Assembly: GCA_019113825.1 (NCBI GenBank)
Contig: DXGR01000131.1
Coordinates: forward strand, 1-64,000
Length of the DNA stretch: 64,000 nucleotides
Reading direction: 5' to 3'
DNA from: Candidatus Stackebrandtia excrementipullorum
Lineage (GTDB): Bacteria; Actinomycetota; Actinomycetes; Mycobacteriales; Micromonosporaceae
Of the stretch, positions 27,658 through 36,135 are shown piece by piece. Positions within the stretch are counted from its first letter, which is position 1, and every line of letters starts with the position of its first letter. Made by a program: the position numbers and the translations under genes. The notes beneath the pieces were generated by a model. That model had not been told where the DNA came from and ran no database searches. It saw only the letters and a list, made by a program, of their open reading frames with translations.

Positions 27658-27695
27658 GTGCCCCGGAAGTGCCACTGTGGGCATTTCCGGGGCAC
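27658..27695 (-). promoter_or_regulatory. Intercistronic stem-loop between binding-protein and permease genes
   Basis: An 11-pair GC-rich stem, then a one-base bulge on each side and four more pairs, closes a six-base loop (arms 27658-27673 and 27680-27695). It lies between the stop of the binding-protein gene (27702) and the permease start (27634). In sugar-importer operons such stem-loops reduce read-through or protect the upstream message, so the binding protein is made in excess over the permeases. Confidence 0.75.
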
Positions 27696-27701
27696 GCAAT
27701 C

Positions 27702-29111
27702 TTAGTATTCCTGGGTGAATTTCTCGACGTCGCTTTCGGCCACGCCGTCGGCGGCCTTCTGAGCGATGCTGACGAACTCGTCGGGGGTGATGTCCCCGGC
27801 CATCAGCTGCCCGAGGGCCGGCTCCGCCTGTTCCTTGAAGTCGACGTACCAGTCGGCAATCTGCGGCCGGTATGCGTTGTCGGCGGTGGTGACCAACGAC
27901 GCGAGCGCGGCGGCGGGCGGGTTGTCGATCTCCTGGTCGGCGAGGATCGTCGGCGACTGTGCCTTCTCGGCGAAGATCCTCGACCCCTCCTTCGACAACA
28001 TGATGCGGAGGTATTCGTAGGCACCCGGCTTGTTCTTCGCCTGCTCGGGGACCACGAACGGTTCCTCACCACTGGACCAAACGAGTTCGGGCTGAGCCGA
28101 CCCCTCCAGCGCGGGGATACCGATGGCCTGGTAGACGAAGTCGTCCGGCGCGACGTCGGCCTGTTCGTTGGCCAACCAGCTTCCACACGGGAGGAACGCG
28201 GCCTCGCGGTTGTTCCACTTGGTCTGCGAGTCGATGTGGTCGATACCCGGCGTTCCCGGCAGGACGTAACCCTTGTCCTGGAGCGAGAACAGGGCCTCGG
28301 CCGCAGCCTTGACCGAGTCGTGCTCCCATGCCTTGGGCTCAAGGTTGTCGATCGCCACCGAGACCTCACGGCCACCGTGACGGGCGGCCAACGTGGTCAG
28401 CGAGTCCCACAGGTAGTAGGGGTGCTGCCCCGCGTAGGTCCACGGCGCGATGCCGGCGTCCTTGATTTCCTCGCACAGAGCCAGCATCTCGTCCCACGTG
28501 GTGGGAGCGGTCCAGCCCCAGTCCTCGAACAGTTTGCCGTCGTACCAGATGGCCCAGCCACCCATGGCGTAGTTCAGCGCGTACACCTTGCCGTTGAAGA
28601 TGCCCGGCTTCAGCACACCTTCGACAAGAGTTTCCTGCACGGTGACGTTCGGGTCGTCGTACGACGGCGCCTCCAGCAACGGCGTCAGTTCCGCCAGGAG
28701 GCCGTCGTTCACGAGGGCGTCGATGGCGATCTTGCCGGCGCCGGAGTCGTCCAGAACGTCTGGCGGGTCACCGTCGGCGAAACGCGGCTGCTGGGTAGCC
28801 GCGATATCGGTTTCCTTCGCGTGGATGATCTCGGCGTCGGGGTATTTCTCCGAGTACATCGGCTGGTGGCCTTCGGTGGCATACGCGTCACCGAAACCAC
28901 CGTCGAAGATCACGACGTCCAACGGCGCGGACGGGTCGACGCCGAACGGGTTGTCCGCGTCACCGGAGTTGGTGACGTCCTCGGTCTCGCTTTCACCGCC
29001 GGAGGTAGCGCAGGACGCGAGGAAACCCGCGGCGGGGACAGCGGCGACGCCCAGTGCGGTGCCCTGTAGAAGGCGCCGGCGACTGACGTCGCTGGTTTCG
29101 TTTTCTGACAT
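27702..29111 (-). CDS. Sugar ABC transporter substrate-binding lipoprotein, NgcE-like (copy 2)
   Basis: The 469-residue protein has a twin-arginine lipoprotein leader (SRRRLLQGTA, lipobox FLASC near residue 32) and a family 1 binding fold resembling NgcE. Aromatic residues that could stack on sugar rings are plentiful (G-W-A-I-W-Y-D-G-K, then W-G-W-T-A-P-T-T-W). It is the operon-internal binding protein: 31 bases downstream of the SIS gene and followed by the stem-loop and both permeases. AAAGGAGA precedes the ATG by eight bases. GlcNAc or chitooligosaccharide is the likeliest ligand given the SIS protein, RpiR regulator and kinase, but the ligand is inferred. Confidence 0.93.
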   Translation of the reverse strand: MSENETSDVSRRRLLQGTALGVAAVPAAGFLASCATSGGESETEDVTNSGDADNPFGVDPSAPLDVVIFDGGFGDAYATEGHQPMYSEKYPDAEIIHAKETDIAATQQPRFADGDPPDVLDDSGAGKIAIDALVNDGLLAELTPLLEAPSYDDPNVTVQETLVEGVLKPGIFNGKVYALNYAMGGWAIWYDGKLFEDWGWTAPTTWDEMLALCEEIKDAGIAPWTYAGQHPYYLWDSLTTLAARHGGREVSVAIDNLEPKAWEHDSVKAAAEALFSLQDKGYVLPGTPGIDHIDSQTKWNNREAAFLPCGSWLANEQADVAPDDFVYQAIGIPALEGSAQPELVWSSGEEPFVVPEQAKNKPGAYEYLRIMLSKEGSRIFAEKAQSPTILADQEIDNPPAAALASLVTTADNAYRPQIADWYVDFKEQAEPALGQLMAGDITPDEFVSIAQKAADGVAESDVEKFTQEY

Positions 29112-29142
29112 GTGGTGAGTCTCCTTTGACAAGGACCTGGTC

Positions 29143-29895
29143 TTATGCGCCCCGCCGGATTCGGCCGGCGTAGCGCGACTCAAGTGCATGGTTGTGCTCG
29201 TCCCCGCCGGGGACGTTCGCGGAGAGATACACCGGTGGCACCTCTCCTGCGTCTATCTGCCGTCGCACTACTTCCGCGACGACCATTTGTGCCAGCAGTG
29301 CTGAGCTGATCGATGAGGCTGCCCCCACCGAACCTCCCGACGGCAACGTCAGCATCGAGTCACCGTGAGGAGAACAGTTGTCCAACACGACATCGGCGAA
29401 ATCCAGGAGGCGTTTGCCCGAGGGGTGACGCGACGGCGTCGCCGTCGAGTGCCGGGTCGAGGTGATGGCGACAAGGTCGTGACCGGATTCCTTGACCGCC
29501 GCTGCAAACTCCACGATCGACCCGTTGATCCCCGACTGGGACGCGATGACGAAGACGTCCCGCGGGTCGGGGTCGGAGAGTGCAAAAAGTTTTCGCGCGA
29601 TCCGGGGGTCGCGCTCCAGCTTGTCGCTCGACAGCAGTTCCACCGGTTCGCCACCGCGCAACACAAGATCTCGCAACGCAATGCGATTTGTCGGCACCAG
29701 ACCGCCCGCACGTCCGGCAAGTTCCATGGTCAACGCCTCGGAGTGCCCGGTGCCGAAAGCCTGCAATACACCGCCACGGGTCAACCCGGCCGCAATCAGA
29801 TCGGCCGCTGCGGCAACGGCTTCGTTCTGTGTTGCGGTCACCTGGTCCAGCACGCCGCGCAATGCCGCGACGTAATCGTCAGCTGAAACACCCAT
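29143..29895 (-). CDS. SIS-domain protein, UPF0309 family (NagS-like)
   Basis: The 250-residue protein is a single SIS (sugar isomerase) domain of the UPF0309 type. It has F-G-T-G-H-S-E near residue 45, I-A-S-Q-S-G-I-N-G near 118, A-I-T-S-T-R-H-S near 143 and D-N-C-S-P-H-G-D near 175. From memory, the Streptomyces coelicolor member SCO4393 (NagS) was reported to dehydrate GlcNAc-6-phosphate and to mediate GlcNAc toxicity; I treat that as a lead, not proof for this copy. It lies between the RpiR gene and the NgcE-like gene, so it probably handles a phosphorylated amino sugar. Start at 29895; an upstream in-frame start at 29949 lacks support. Confidence 0.88.
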   Translation of the reverse strand: MGVSADDYVAALRGVLDQVTATQNEAVAAAADLIAAGLTRGGVLQAFGTGHSEALTMELAGRAGGLVPTNRIALRDLVLRGGEPVELLSSDKLERDPRIARKLFALSDPDPRDVFVIASQSGINGSIVEFAAAVKESGHDLVAITSTRHSTATPSRHPSGKRLLDFADVVLDNCSPHGDSMLTLPSGGSVGAASSISSALLAQMVVAEVVRRQIDAGEVPPVYLSANVPGGDEHNHALESRYAGRIRRGA

Positions 29896-29961
29896 GTGCG
29901 TTTTTGTACCTTTCTGATGCCTCTTGTTGACTACTCGGTGGCCATACATTAACGACGTAGA

Positions 29962-30906
29962 TCACACATCGACAACCGACCCTGAGGCAGAATCGCGATG
30001 AGCAGGCTTTCGATGCCCCGCTACGGCCTGCGCCGTCGACTCGAACAACCGGACGGTGCGGGGGAACGTACGCTGCGCCACCGCCAGATACAACAGTTCC
30101 GCCACAAACATCTGTGAATGACGTGCAGCCATAACGTCGGCCTGCGAGTTGTTGGCGCGGGTCGCCGATGTCAAAACCACCTCAGCAACCTCGGTGATCG
30201 GCGACGACGCGAAGCTCGTCACCGCAACGGCCATGGCCCCGCAACTGGCGGCTTCGGCCAGCATCTCCACGGTCTCCACCGTGGCACCTGAGTGGGAGAA
30301 ACCGATGGCGACGTCGCCCGACGACAGCAGCGCCGCACTGGCCAACGCGCCGTGCACCTCGTTCCAAACCCACGCCGGCACACCGATGCGATGAAGACTC
30401 ATGTGGAGGTCGCCGACGACCAACGCCGAACCACCGACGCCGTACAGATCGACCCGGCGAGCCGAACCGATGGCATCGGCGACCCGCTCCACCGCAGCAA
30501 CGTCCAAGCTGTGCGCGGTGTCCTGCAACGCCGTCATTTCCGCGGACAACACGTGCCCCGCCACACGGTCGAGCGGGTCATCCGGCTGAATCGGTCGACC
30601 GATGTCGGTGTGCCACCCCAGACCGTTCTGGGCTTCGGCACGTCCCGTCTCGGTGGCGATCGCCACGCGCAAGGAAGCGTAACCGTCGAATCCCAGAGTG
30701 CGACAGAATCTTGTGACCGTCGCCGGAGATGTGCCACTACGTTCCGCCAGTTCGACAATGGTCGAGCGCGCTGCCGCGGCCGGATCGTCGATCACCTGGG
30801 CCGCCACCCTCGACAGGGCGTCGGAAAAGGCACCGTCCAATCGGGAAATGCGATCGAGCACACCACCTGAGGCACCGACCGGATCCGTCGGCGACGACTC
30901 TGTCAT
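29962..30906 (-). CDS. RpiR/MurR-family transcriptional regulator
   Basis: The 314-residue protein joins an N-terminal RpiR helix-turn-helix domain (about 12-90; I-V-E-L-A-E-R-S-G-T-S-P-A-T-V-T-R-F-C) to a C-terminal SIS sugar-phosphate sensor domain (about 120-255; Y-G-V-G-G-S-A, G-F-S-H-S-G, V-A-V-T-S-F). RpiR regulators sense phosphosugars. It heads the amino-sugar operon and is divergent from the kinase gene, so the 328-base gap between them probably holds its operators. The ATG at 30906 follows GAGG by eight bases. Ligand likely an amino-sugar phosphate (inference). Confidence 0.93.
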   Translation of the reverse strand: MTESSPTDPVGASGGVLDRISRLDGAFSDALSRVAAQVIDDPAAAARSTIVELAERSGTSPATVTRFCRTLGFDGYASLRVAIATETGRAEAQNGLGWHTDIGRPIQPDDPLDRVAGHVLSAEMTALQDTAHSLDVAAVERVADAIGSARRVDLYGVGGSALVVGDLHMSLHRIGVPAWVWNEVHGALASAALLSSGDVAIGFSHSGATVETVEMLAEAASCGAMAVAVTSFASSPITEVAEVVLTSATRANNSQADVMAARHSQMFVAELLYLAVAQRTFPRTVRLFESTAQAVAGHRKPAHRDSASGSVVDV

Positions 30907-31234
30907 GCCAGGCACCTCACTTCGTCATGGCGACCGATCGGTAACGGACAACACCGCCGCCGAGACGGTCCCGCACGCTGTGGCCGCTAGCACCCGTTTC
31001 CGCGGCTGCGCCTTCAAACATCGGTTCGGGGTGTATGAGTAAAAATCTTACCTACGGGCCAAAACGTCAAGCCGTTTCGAACAATCTTTTCAGACTTGAA
31101 ACATTCCGTGACCTTAAAGTTCCCAAAACGGTTGGCCAATGCTGCTTGTCGACACCGCACGACGTACACGTGTCACACCGTGCCGGTCCGTCACCGACGC
31201 GCCTTCCACAGAATGCTGTTCTAGGATCTGCGGC
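30907..31234. other. Divergent control region of the amino-sugar locus
   Basis: This 328-base gap separates the RpiR gene from the sugar kinase gene. It holds the palindrome at 31088-31101 and an AT-rich stretch around 31030-31110. No coding frame is convincing. I looked for DasR (dre) sites and found none with more than a half-site match. Confidence 0.4.
31088..31101. promoter_or_regulatory. Candidate RpiR operator
   Basis: TTTCA, four bases, TGAAA forms a perfect dyad in the divergent region between the RpiR and kinase genes. RpiR/MurR-type operators often contain such TTTCA/TGAAA arms. It lies 134 bases upstream of the kinase start and 182 from the regulator start. Confidence 0.4.
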
Positions 31235-32236
31235 ATGACAGCCGCCTCTCGCACCCTCCACGACGACGACTGCGTGATCGGACTCGACGTCGGAGGCACC
31301 TCCACTCGCGTCCTGGCCGTCGACCTCGCCGGCAACAGGATCGCCGAGAACCGCGGAAGCGGTGGCAATCCCGTGTCCCGGGGCGCGCATACCGCGGTCC
31401 GTAACGTCGCCGAGACGTTGGCACCGGTCATGAAAATCGTTCCCGCCGAGCGAGTTCGGTCCGTCGTCATGGGGATAGCCGGAATAGCGACCCTGAAAAA
31501 CGAAACAGGCGAGCCGTTGTTTAATCCGGTGTGGAGGGATATGGGGTTGGCCACGCCCGCGCGGCTGGTCGCCGATGCCGTGGTCGCCTTTACCGCCGGT
31601 ACACCACAACCTTCGGGAACGGTCCTTATCGCCGGGACCGGCGCGATCGCCACCGGCATCACCGAGCACAAACTGTCCGGCCGCCGCAGTGACGGCTACG
31701 GTTGGCTCCTCGGAGACCTGGGGTCGGGCTTCTGGCTGGGACGCGAAGCCGTCGCTGCGACCCTCCGCCATGTCGACGGAACCGGGCCCGGCGGCGGTCT
31801 TGTCGACGCCGTCGTCGCAGCGATGCTGCCGGCCGGTGTCGCACCTACTGTCAATCGCATCGTCAGCGAGGTCATGTCGAACCGGCCGGTGGCGCTGTCA
31901 CGATACGCGCCGCTGGTCACCGGCGCCGCCGACGACGGCGACGACCTGGCCAACCAGATCGTCGACACCGCCGTAGAGCACCTTGTCACGTCGGTAAACG
32001 CCATACACACCGACGGTCGGCTACCGGTGGTGTTGGCCGGAAGTCTCGCGGGCAACGACACGGTTATCTCCCGTCGACTCCGTCCGCGGTTGGTCGCCGC
32101 TCATCCCGGCCTCGAGATCCGCACGGGTACCGACGGAGCCGCCGGAGCAGCGTGGCTCGCAGCCGCTGAAGTGATAGACGATGCCGCGCTGCTTGGTCGA
32201 CTACACACCCGGCTACTGTCGGCGGCTAGTGACTGA
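31235..32236 (+). CDS. BadF/BadG-type sugar kinase, probable N-acetylglucosamine kinase
   Basis: The 333-residue protein has the ASKHA kinase phosphate loop D-V-G-G-T-S-T-R near residue 18. The adenosine region I-A-G-T-G-A-I-A near 133 is followed by G-D-L-G-S-G-F-W-L-G-R-E near 159, the mark of the BadF/BadG/BcrA family that includes N-acetylglucosamine kinases. It would phosphorylate an incoming amino sugar, giving the effector for RpiR and substrate for the SIS protein. AGGA lies eight bases before the ATG. Divergent from the regulator; its last 11 bases overlap the converging methyltransferase gene. Sugar specificity is inferred from context. Confidence 0.88.
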   Translation: MTAASRTLHDDDCVIGLDVGGTSTRVLAVDLAGNRIAENRGSGGNPVSRGAHTAVRNVAETLAPVMKIVPAERVRSVVMGIAGIATLKNETGEPLFNPVWRDMGLATPARLVADAVVAFTAGTPQPSGTVLIAGTGAIATGITEHKLSGRRSDGYGWLLGDLGSGFWLGREAVAATLRHVDGTGPGGGLVDAVVAAMLPAGVAPTVNRIVSEVMSNRPVALSRYAPLVTGAADDGDDLANQIVDTAVEHLVTSVNAIHTDGRLPVVLAGSLAGNDTVISRRLRPRLVAAHPGLEIRTGTDGAAGAAWLAAAEVIDDAALLGRLHTRLLSAASD

Positions 32237-33011
32237 CCGCGTAACAGGCGACCGCCGCAGCCGCCGCCACGTTCAGAGAGTCGACTCCTCGGCTCATCGG
32301 TATGCGAACCCGCACATCGGCGGTTTTCATGACCTCATCGCTGAGGCCGGGGCCTTCGGCCCCGAACAGGAGCGCCGGACGGGCTCGATGTGCATCGCTC
32401 AGCTCTCCGACCGGTGTCGCGTCCTCGTCGGGCGTCAATGCCAGGACGGTGAACCCGGCTCGCCGCACACACTCCAACCCCGTCGGCCATGTCGGCAAAA
32501 CAGCGTAGGGAAGCGCGAACACTTCCCCCATGCTGACGCGCACGCTACGCCGATACAACGGATCCGCGCACGTCGGCGACAGCAGGACCGCGTCCATGCC
32601 CAACCCCGCCGCACTACGAAACACCGCACCGATGTTGGTGTGGTTGTTGATGTCCTCGAGGACGAGCACGCTTCGCGCCGACTTCAACACCGCGTCGACC
32701 GACGCCGCCGGTTTGCGATGGTACGAGGCCAGCACGCCACGGTGCACGTGGAAACCGGTGACCGCCTCCAACACGTCGGCCGACGCGGCGTACACCGGTA
32801 CATCGGCCGGAGCCAAACCCGCGTGCTTGGCGATGCGTTTCCTGTCTATCAACAATGAACGCATTCGGTATCCGGCGCGCCGTGCGCGTTGAACGACAAG
32901 CTCGCCTTCGGCGATGAAAAGCCCGTGAGGCGGCTCGAAACGCGTACGTAGCGCCAAATCCGTCAAGGCGCGATAGTCGGCCATGCGGGGGTCTTCGGCA
33001 TCGGTCAGCAC
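32226..33011 (-). CDS. SpoU/TrmH-family RNA 2'-O-methyltransferase
   Basis: The 261-residue protein has an N-terminal substrate-binding domain and a C-terminal SPOUT domain with all three motifs: N-H-T-N-I-G-A-V-F-R-S-A near residue 125, L-L-F-G-A-E-G-P-G-L-S near 207 and I-P-M-S-R-G-V-D-S-L-N-V-A near 232. These form the trefoil knot that binds S-adenosylmethionine and methylates a ribose in tRNA or rRNA. The target nucleotide is unknown. GTG at 33011 is chosen because AGGGTGG lies upstream and it begins the family-conserved segment; ATG at 32984 is an alternative, and the frame extends much further without support. Confidence 0.9.
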   Translation of the reverse strand: MLTDAEDPRMADYRALTDLALRTRFEPPHGLFIAEGELVVQRARRAGYRMRSLLIDRKRIAKHAGLAPADVPVYAASADVLEAVTGFHVHRGVLASYHRKPAASVDAVLKSARSVLVLEDINNHTNIGAVFRSAAGLGMDAVLLSPTCADPLYRRSVRVSMGEVFALPYAVLPTWPTGLECVRRAGFTVLALTPDEDATPVGELSDAHRARPALLFGAEGPGLSDEVMKTADVRVRIPMSRGVDSLNVAAAAAVACYAVSH

Positions 33012-34089
33012 TTCAACCACCCTGCTATTGTCCGTATCCGCCTCAACCGCTCGGCGGCGGGCGGGACATATCGATCGATTCGGTTCGCAGAGAGTATTCG
33101 GGCCCGGGGCCGCAAAATCGAGGCGCCGATCATGTCCCGTGCATACCGGCCCTCCTCCACCATGGATAGCCGTCCTCGACGGTTTCGCCTCGATGCGAAC
33201 TCTGCAATGGTCCTGCTGCGGGGAACCATCCGGCGTCACAGCCAGTCGTAGGCCCTCTCGGCCCGTGGTCCCCGGCGGCTCTCACCTCCGGTACCGAATA
33301 GGTGCATGAACGAAACTTCTTTCCAAACGGTGTACGTGACCATGGAACAGACCGTGGGCGTGCTCGTATCGGTGCGTCCGCCGAGGAGCGGGCGCACGAT
33401 CTCAACGGCCGCAGGTCGCCCGCGCCGTCGTTCGTGCGCCGGGAGCCTCATGGGTTGGTCGGTGAGTTCGTACGCATGTCACAGCTCGAGACGGTTCGAC
33501 AAACGCCGACCGCGGCGGTATCCGTCCTGGCACGACTGCGGTAGGCAAAATCGCGATCCGACCGTCGACGGCCCGCACCGCCATCACGATGCGTTCGACT
33601 CGTGAAGGCGGCGGATACGTGCTTCACACGGAAAGCCCGTGACGCCACGGATTTTCGTCACCTGCCGCACATGAGTCGCCGCCTAGTTTTACGCCGCCAC
33701 CCCGGGCTCGCCGCTGCCGATGTCGCTGTGAGAACAGGCGCCGGGCGATCTCCATCTCAACGAGCCGGCCGCCCACCGACTCGAAGATCATCCCCGCCCG
33801 CCAGCCGATTGTGGAACGGTTTCGTGGGGGACACGGCCATCCGGAAACCCCGGCACCGGATCCGGTGTCGGCTACGGGGAGCCCCGTCGATCACCCCGTC
33901 GGCCCCGAGCACCCGCATCGGATGTGCGCCACCGGGAATTGACCCGACCGAGGCTCTGCCACGCCCCTGGGCCGGTCGAGTACGAGGACAACACCGCGGG
34001 GCATCCACGCGACGTGACCAGGCTCGAACGACAGTGCACGTCGCCCCCGCTCGCCCACGGCTGTGGCGCGACTTCGCGACGTCCTCGGC
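33012..34089. other. 1.1 kb stretch without a convincing gene
   Basis: Several open frames cross this stretch on both strands, the longest being a rightward frame from 33602 that runs into the opposite-strand DUF5107 gene. Their translations are Arg/Pro/Ser-rich, carry no motifs and lack ribosome binding sites. I see no tRNA, repeat or clear hairpin. It could be a decayed gene, a regulatory or noncoding RNA region, or the long leader of the leftward methyltransferase. I cannot choose between these. Confidence 0.45.
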
Positions 34090-36135
34090 TCACCCCGGTA
34101 AGTCGTCCAAGGGGGTCATCCGGAAGTTGTACCGGGTCGGCAGCCGATACCGCCGCCGCGCCTCGCTCCTGACCTCGTCGGTGACGGGTCCGCCGTCGGC
34201 CACACGACGTTCGGCCAACTCCAACCACAACGCATCCAACGTTTCTTCGCCTTCACGCAGGTTGGCGACCTCAAAACCAGCGTCGAACAACCTCTGAGCC
34301 TCCCCCAACCGTCCCAGTCGGGTGAGCGCCTTGATGCGGCGCATCGTCAGTTGACCGTGGTCGGTGTCGGCCGCCTCGATCATCTCGAGTGCCTCGCCAT
34401 CGGCTCCCATGTCGAACAGCGCGTCGCAGGCTTCGACCACCAACTGCCATACGCGGGGCTTGATCGCAACGGCCCGCCGGTAATGCATCCCCGCCCGTTG
34501 CAATGCCTCTTCAGCGGCGTTCCCCTCGATGTCTCGTGCCCGGCGCCGCCAGGTCTGCCCGAGGGCTCGATGCGCCCATGCGGTCTCCGTGTGCCGGAGG
34601 CTGACCTCCCACATCTGCATCGCGTCGGCGTCGTCACCAGCCGCCACCGCCGCCAACCCACGGTGGTAGAAGCTGAGCCAGTCCGGTGGAGAGTCCTCCA
34701 AAAGCCGCCGCCAGCCCGACGACGTGGCGTACGAGGTGAGGGCCTCGCCGGGATCGGCACTCGGTAGTCGGCCGGTATTCAACAGACTCAACCAGTCCGC
34801 GATCTCGGCGTCATCCGGATCGGGCTCACCGAAGGGCGTTCCCGGCCGCTGCAGGCCGGGCTCACCGGCCGCGGTCCGGCGCGCCTGTTCCAGGGCGCCC
34901 CAGCCTGAACCACGATGAAGAATCCGGCGTACCGGGGCATCGAACCAGGATTTCCATACCCGGTACCGTGCCTCCGCGGCATGCGCCGACATCTCGTCGC
35001 CGAGCGCCTCTTCCACCGCGTCGACCGCCTGTCGCCAGTCCCGGTGGTGTGCGCGCCGCCTCGGTACGTCGATAGGTCCGTATGTCTCGACCCAGCTCCA
35101 CGTTGATTCTGCCGGCATGGGCAGGTGTTCCATCTGGGTTCGGGCCAAGCCGGCTTGTATCTCCAGGTAACCGCCGGTTCCGGGCTCCGTCAACCACTCC
35201 TGCCAGCGACGGCCACCGGTGCCGGTGCCCCAAACGAAGAGTTTGCGTCCCTGTAGACGCGCCGTTGACGTTTGGACCAGACCGAACCCGGATGCGTCGA
35301 CGGCAGCGATCCAGGGCCGATCGGTATCGGTGCAGCGGAAGAAATAGTCGGCGGCCAGGGCCGAGTTTTCCGGATAGCTGTAATCGATGCCGTGATCCTC
35401 CGGTGTCGGCACCACCTTCAGCATCCGTTCGTAGGAGAACCGATATGCGTCCACCGCCGGCGCGATCACCCTGTTTCCCGGTGTGTCCGGCACCGCCGTG
35501 TTCGACCACCAGTACATGGGGACGCCGTACCGGTTCGGATTCACGATCCTCACGGCGACAACGAGTTGAGTTGAGCCCGGGGGGAGGCTGACATCGAGCT
35601 GATACGTCACCTCGCGAAGCCGTTCGAACTCCCACATGCGAAGCACCGGGCCGTCCGGGCCCTCGAGCTCGGCAGCGTGCATGGGGGCGCATGTCAACGG
35701 TGTGTGCCCGGTCGTCCCCAGGTTCCACTCGACACCGCCGGAAAACCAGGCTCCTCGCAACGCCAGATCGGCCGGCTGCAATACGGGATTGCGATAGAGC
35801 AGTTCTCTACCGGAAACCTGATCCACCAGGGACCACAGTCGACCACCCAACGACGGAATGAACGTCGCGCGCAGAAGACCGTTGTCCACTACCACGGCGG
35901 GCAGCTCGCCGTCGTGTCGTTCACGGCCATAACCGTTCTGTGTGGTGTACGGAAGCATGCTGGCCGGAAAACCCGTGTTCAGGTTCCGCGCCACCTCTTC
36001 GGGGACACCCTCCGACGACACGGACGCGTGGACGTCGAGTGCCGTCGGCAGGGGCGGCAACGGTGAGTCCGCCCCGAGCTCCGCCATCGGCAGCCGCACC
36101 GTCTCGGACACAATGGTGGTCTTGGAGGGTCCCAT
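34090..36135 (-). CDS. DUF5107 domain protein with C-terminal TPR-like repeats
   Basis: The 681-residue protein has two parts. The N-terminal half (about 60-340) matches DUF5107, a galactose-mutarotase-like beta domain: F-I-P-S-L-G-G-R-L-W-S-L-V, L-R-G-A-W-F-S-G-G-V-E-W-N, then M-Y-W-W-S-N-T-A-V-P. The C-terminal third (about 440-660) is helical with TPR-like repeats (Y-H-R-G-L-A-A-V-A-A-G-D near 498, Y-R-R-A-V-A-I-K-P near 560). The fold suggests glycan binding or cleavage, but no activity is established to my knowledge. It has no signal peptide. Its ATG overlaps the stop of the ABC exporter gene by one base (TGATG), so it is cotranslated with the exporter. Confidence 0.85.
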   Translation of the reverse strand: MGPSKTTIVSETVRLPMAELGADSPLPPLPTALDVHASVSSEGVPEEVARNLNTGFPASMLPYTTQNGYGRERHDGELPAVVVDNGLLRATFIPSLGGRLWSLVDQVSGRELLYRNPVLQPADLALRGAWFSGGVEWNLGTTGHTPLTCAPMHAAELEGPDGPVLRMWEFERLREVTYQLDVSLPPGSTQLVVAVRIVNPNRYGVPMYWWSNTAVPDTPGNRVIAPAVDAYRFSYERMLKVVPTPEDHGIDYSYPENSALAADYFFRCTDTDRPWIAAVDASGFGLVQTSTARLQGRKLFVWGTGTGGRRWQEWLTEPGTGGYLEIQAGLARTQMEHLPMPAESTWSWVETYGPIDVPRRRAHHRDWRQAVDAVEEALGDEMSAHAAEARYRVWKSWFDAPVRRILHRGSGWGALEQARRTAAGEPGLQRPGTPFGEPDPDDAEIADWLSLLNTGRLPSADPGEALTSYATSSGWRRLLEDSPPDWLSFYHRGLAAVAAGDDADAMQMWEVSLRHTETAWAHRALGQTWRRRARDIEGNAAEEALQRAGMHYRRAVAIKPRVWQLVVEACDALFDMGADGEALEMIEAADTDHGQLTMRRIKALTRLGRLGEAQRLFDAGFEVANLREGEETLDALWLELAERRVADGGPVTDEVRSEARRRYRLPTRYNFRMTPLDDLPG

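Noticed and set aside
29112..29142. Possible DasR (dre) site before the binding-protein gene
   Set aside because: Only a TGGTCT half-site is present; the second half of the dre palindrome is missing.
33602..34297. Rightward 231-codon frame in the gene-poor stretch
   Set aside because: No ribosome binding site or motif, strongly Arg/Ser/Pro-rich, and its second part is antisense to the DUF5107 gene.
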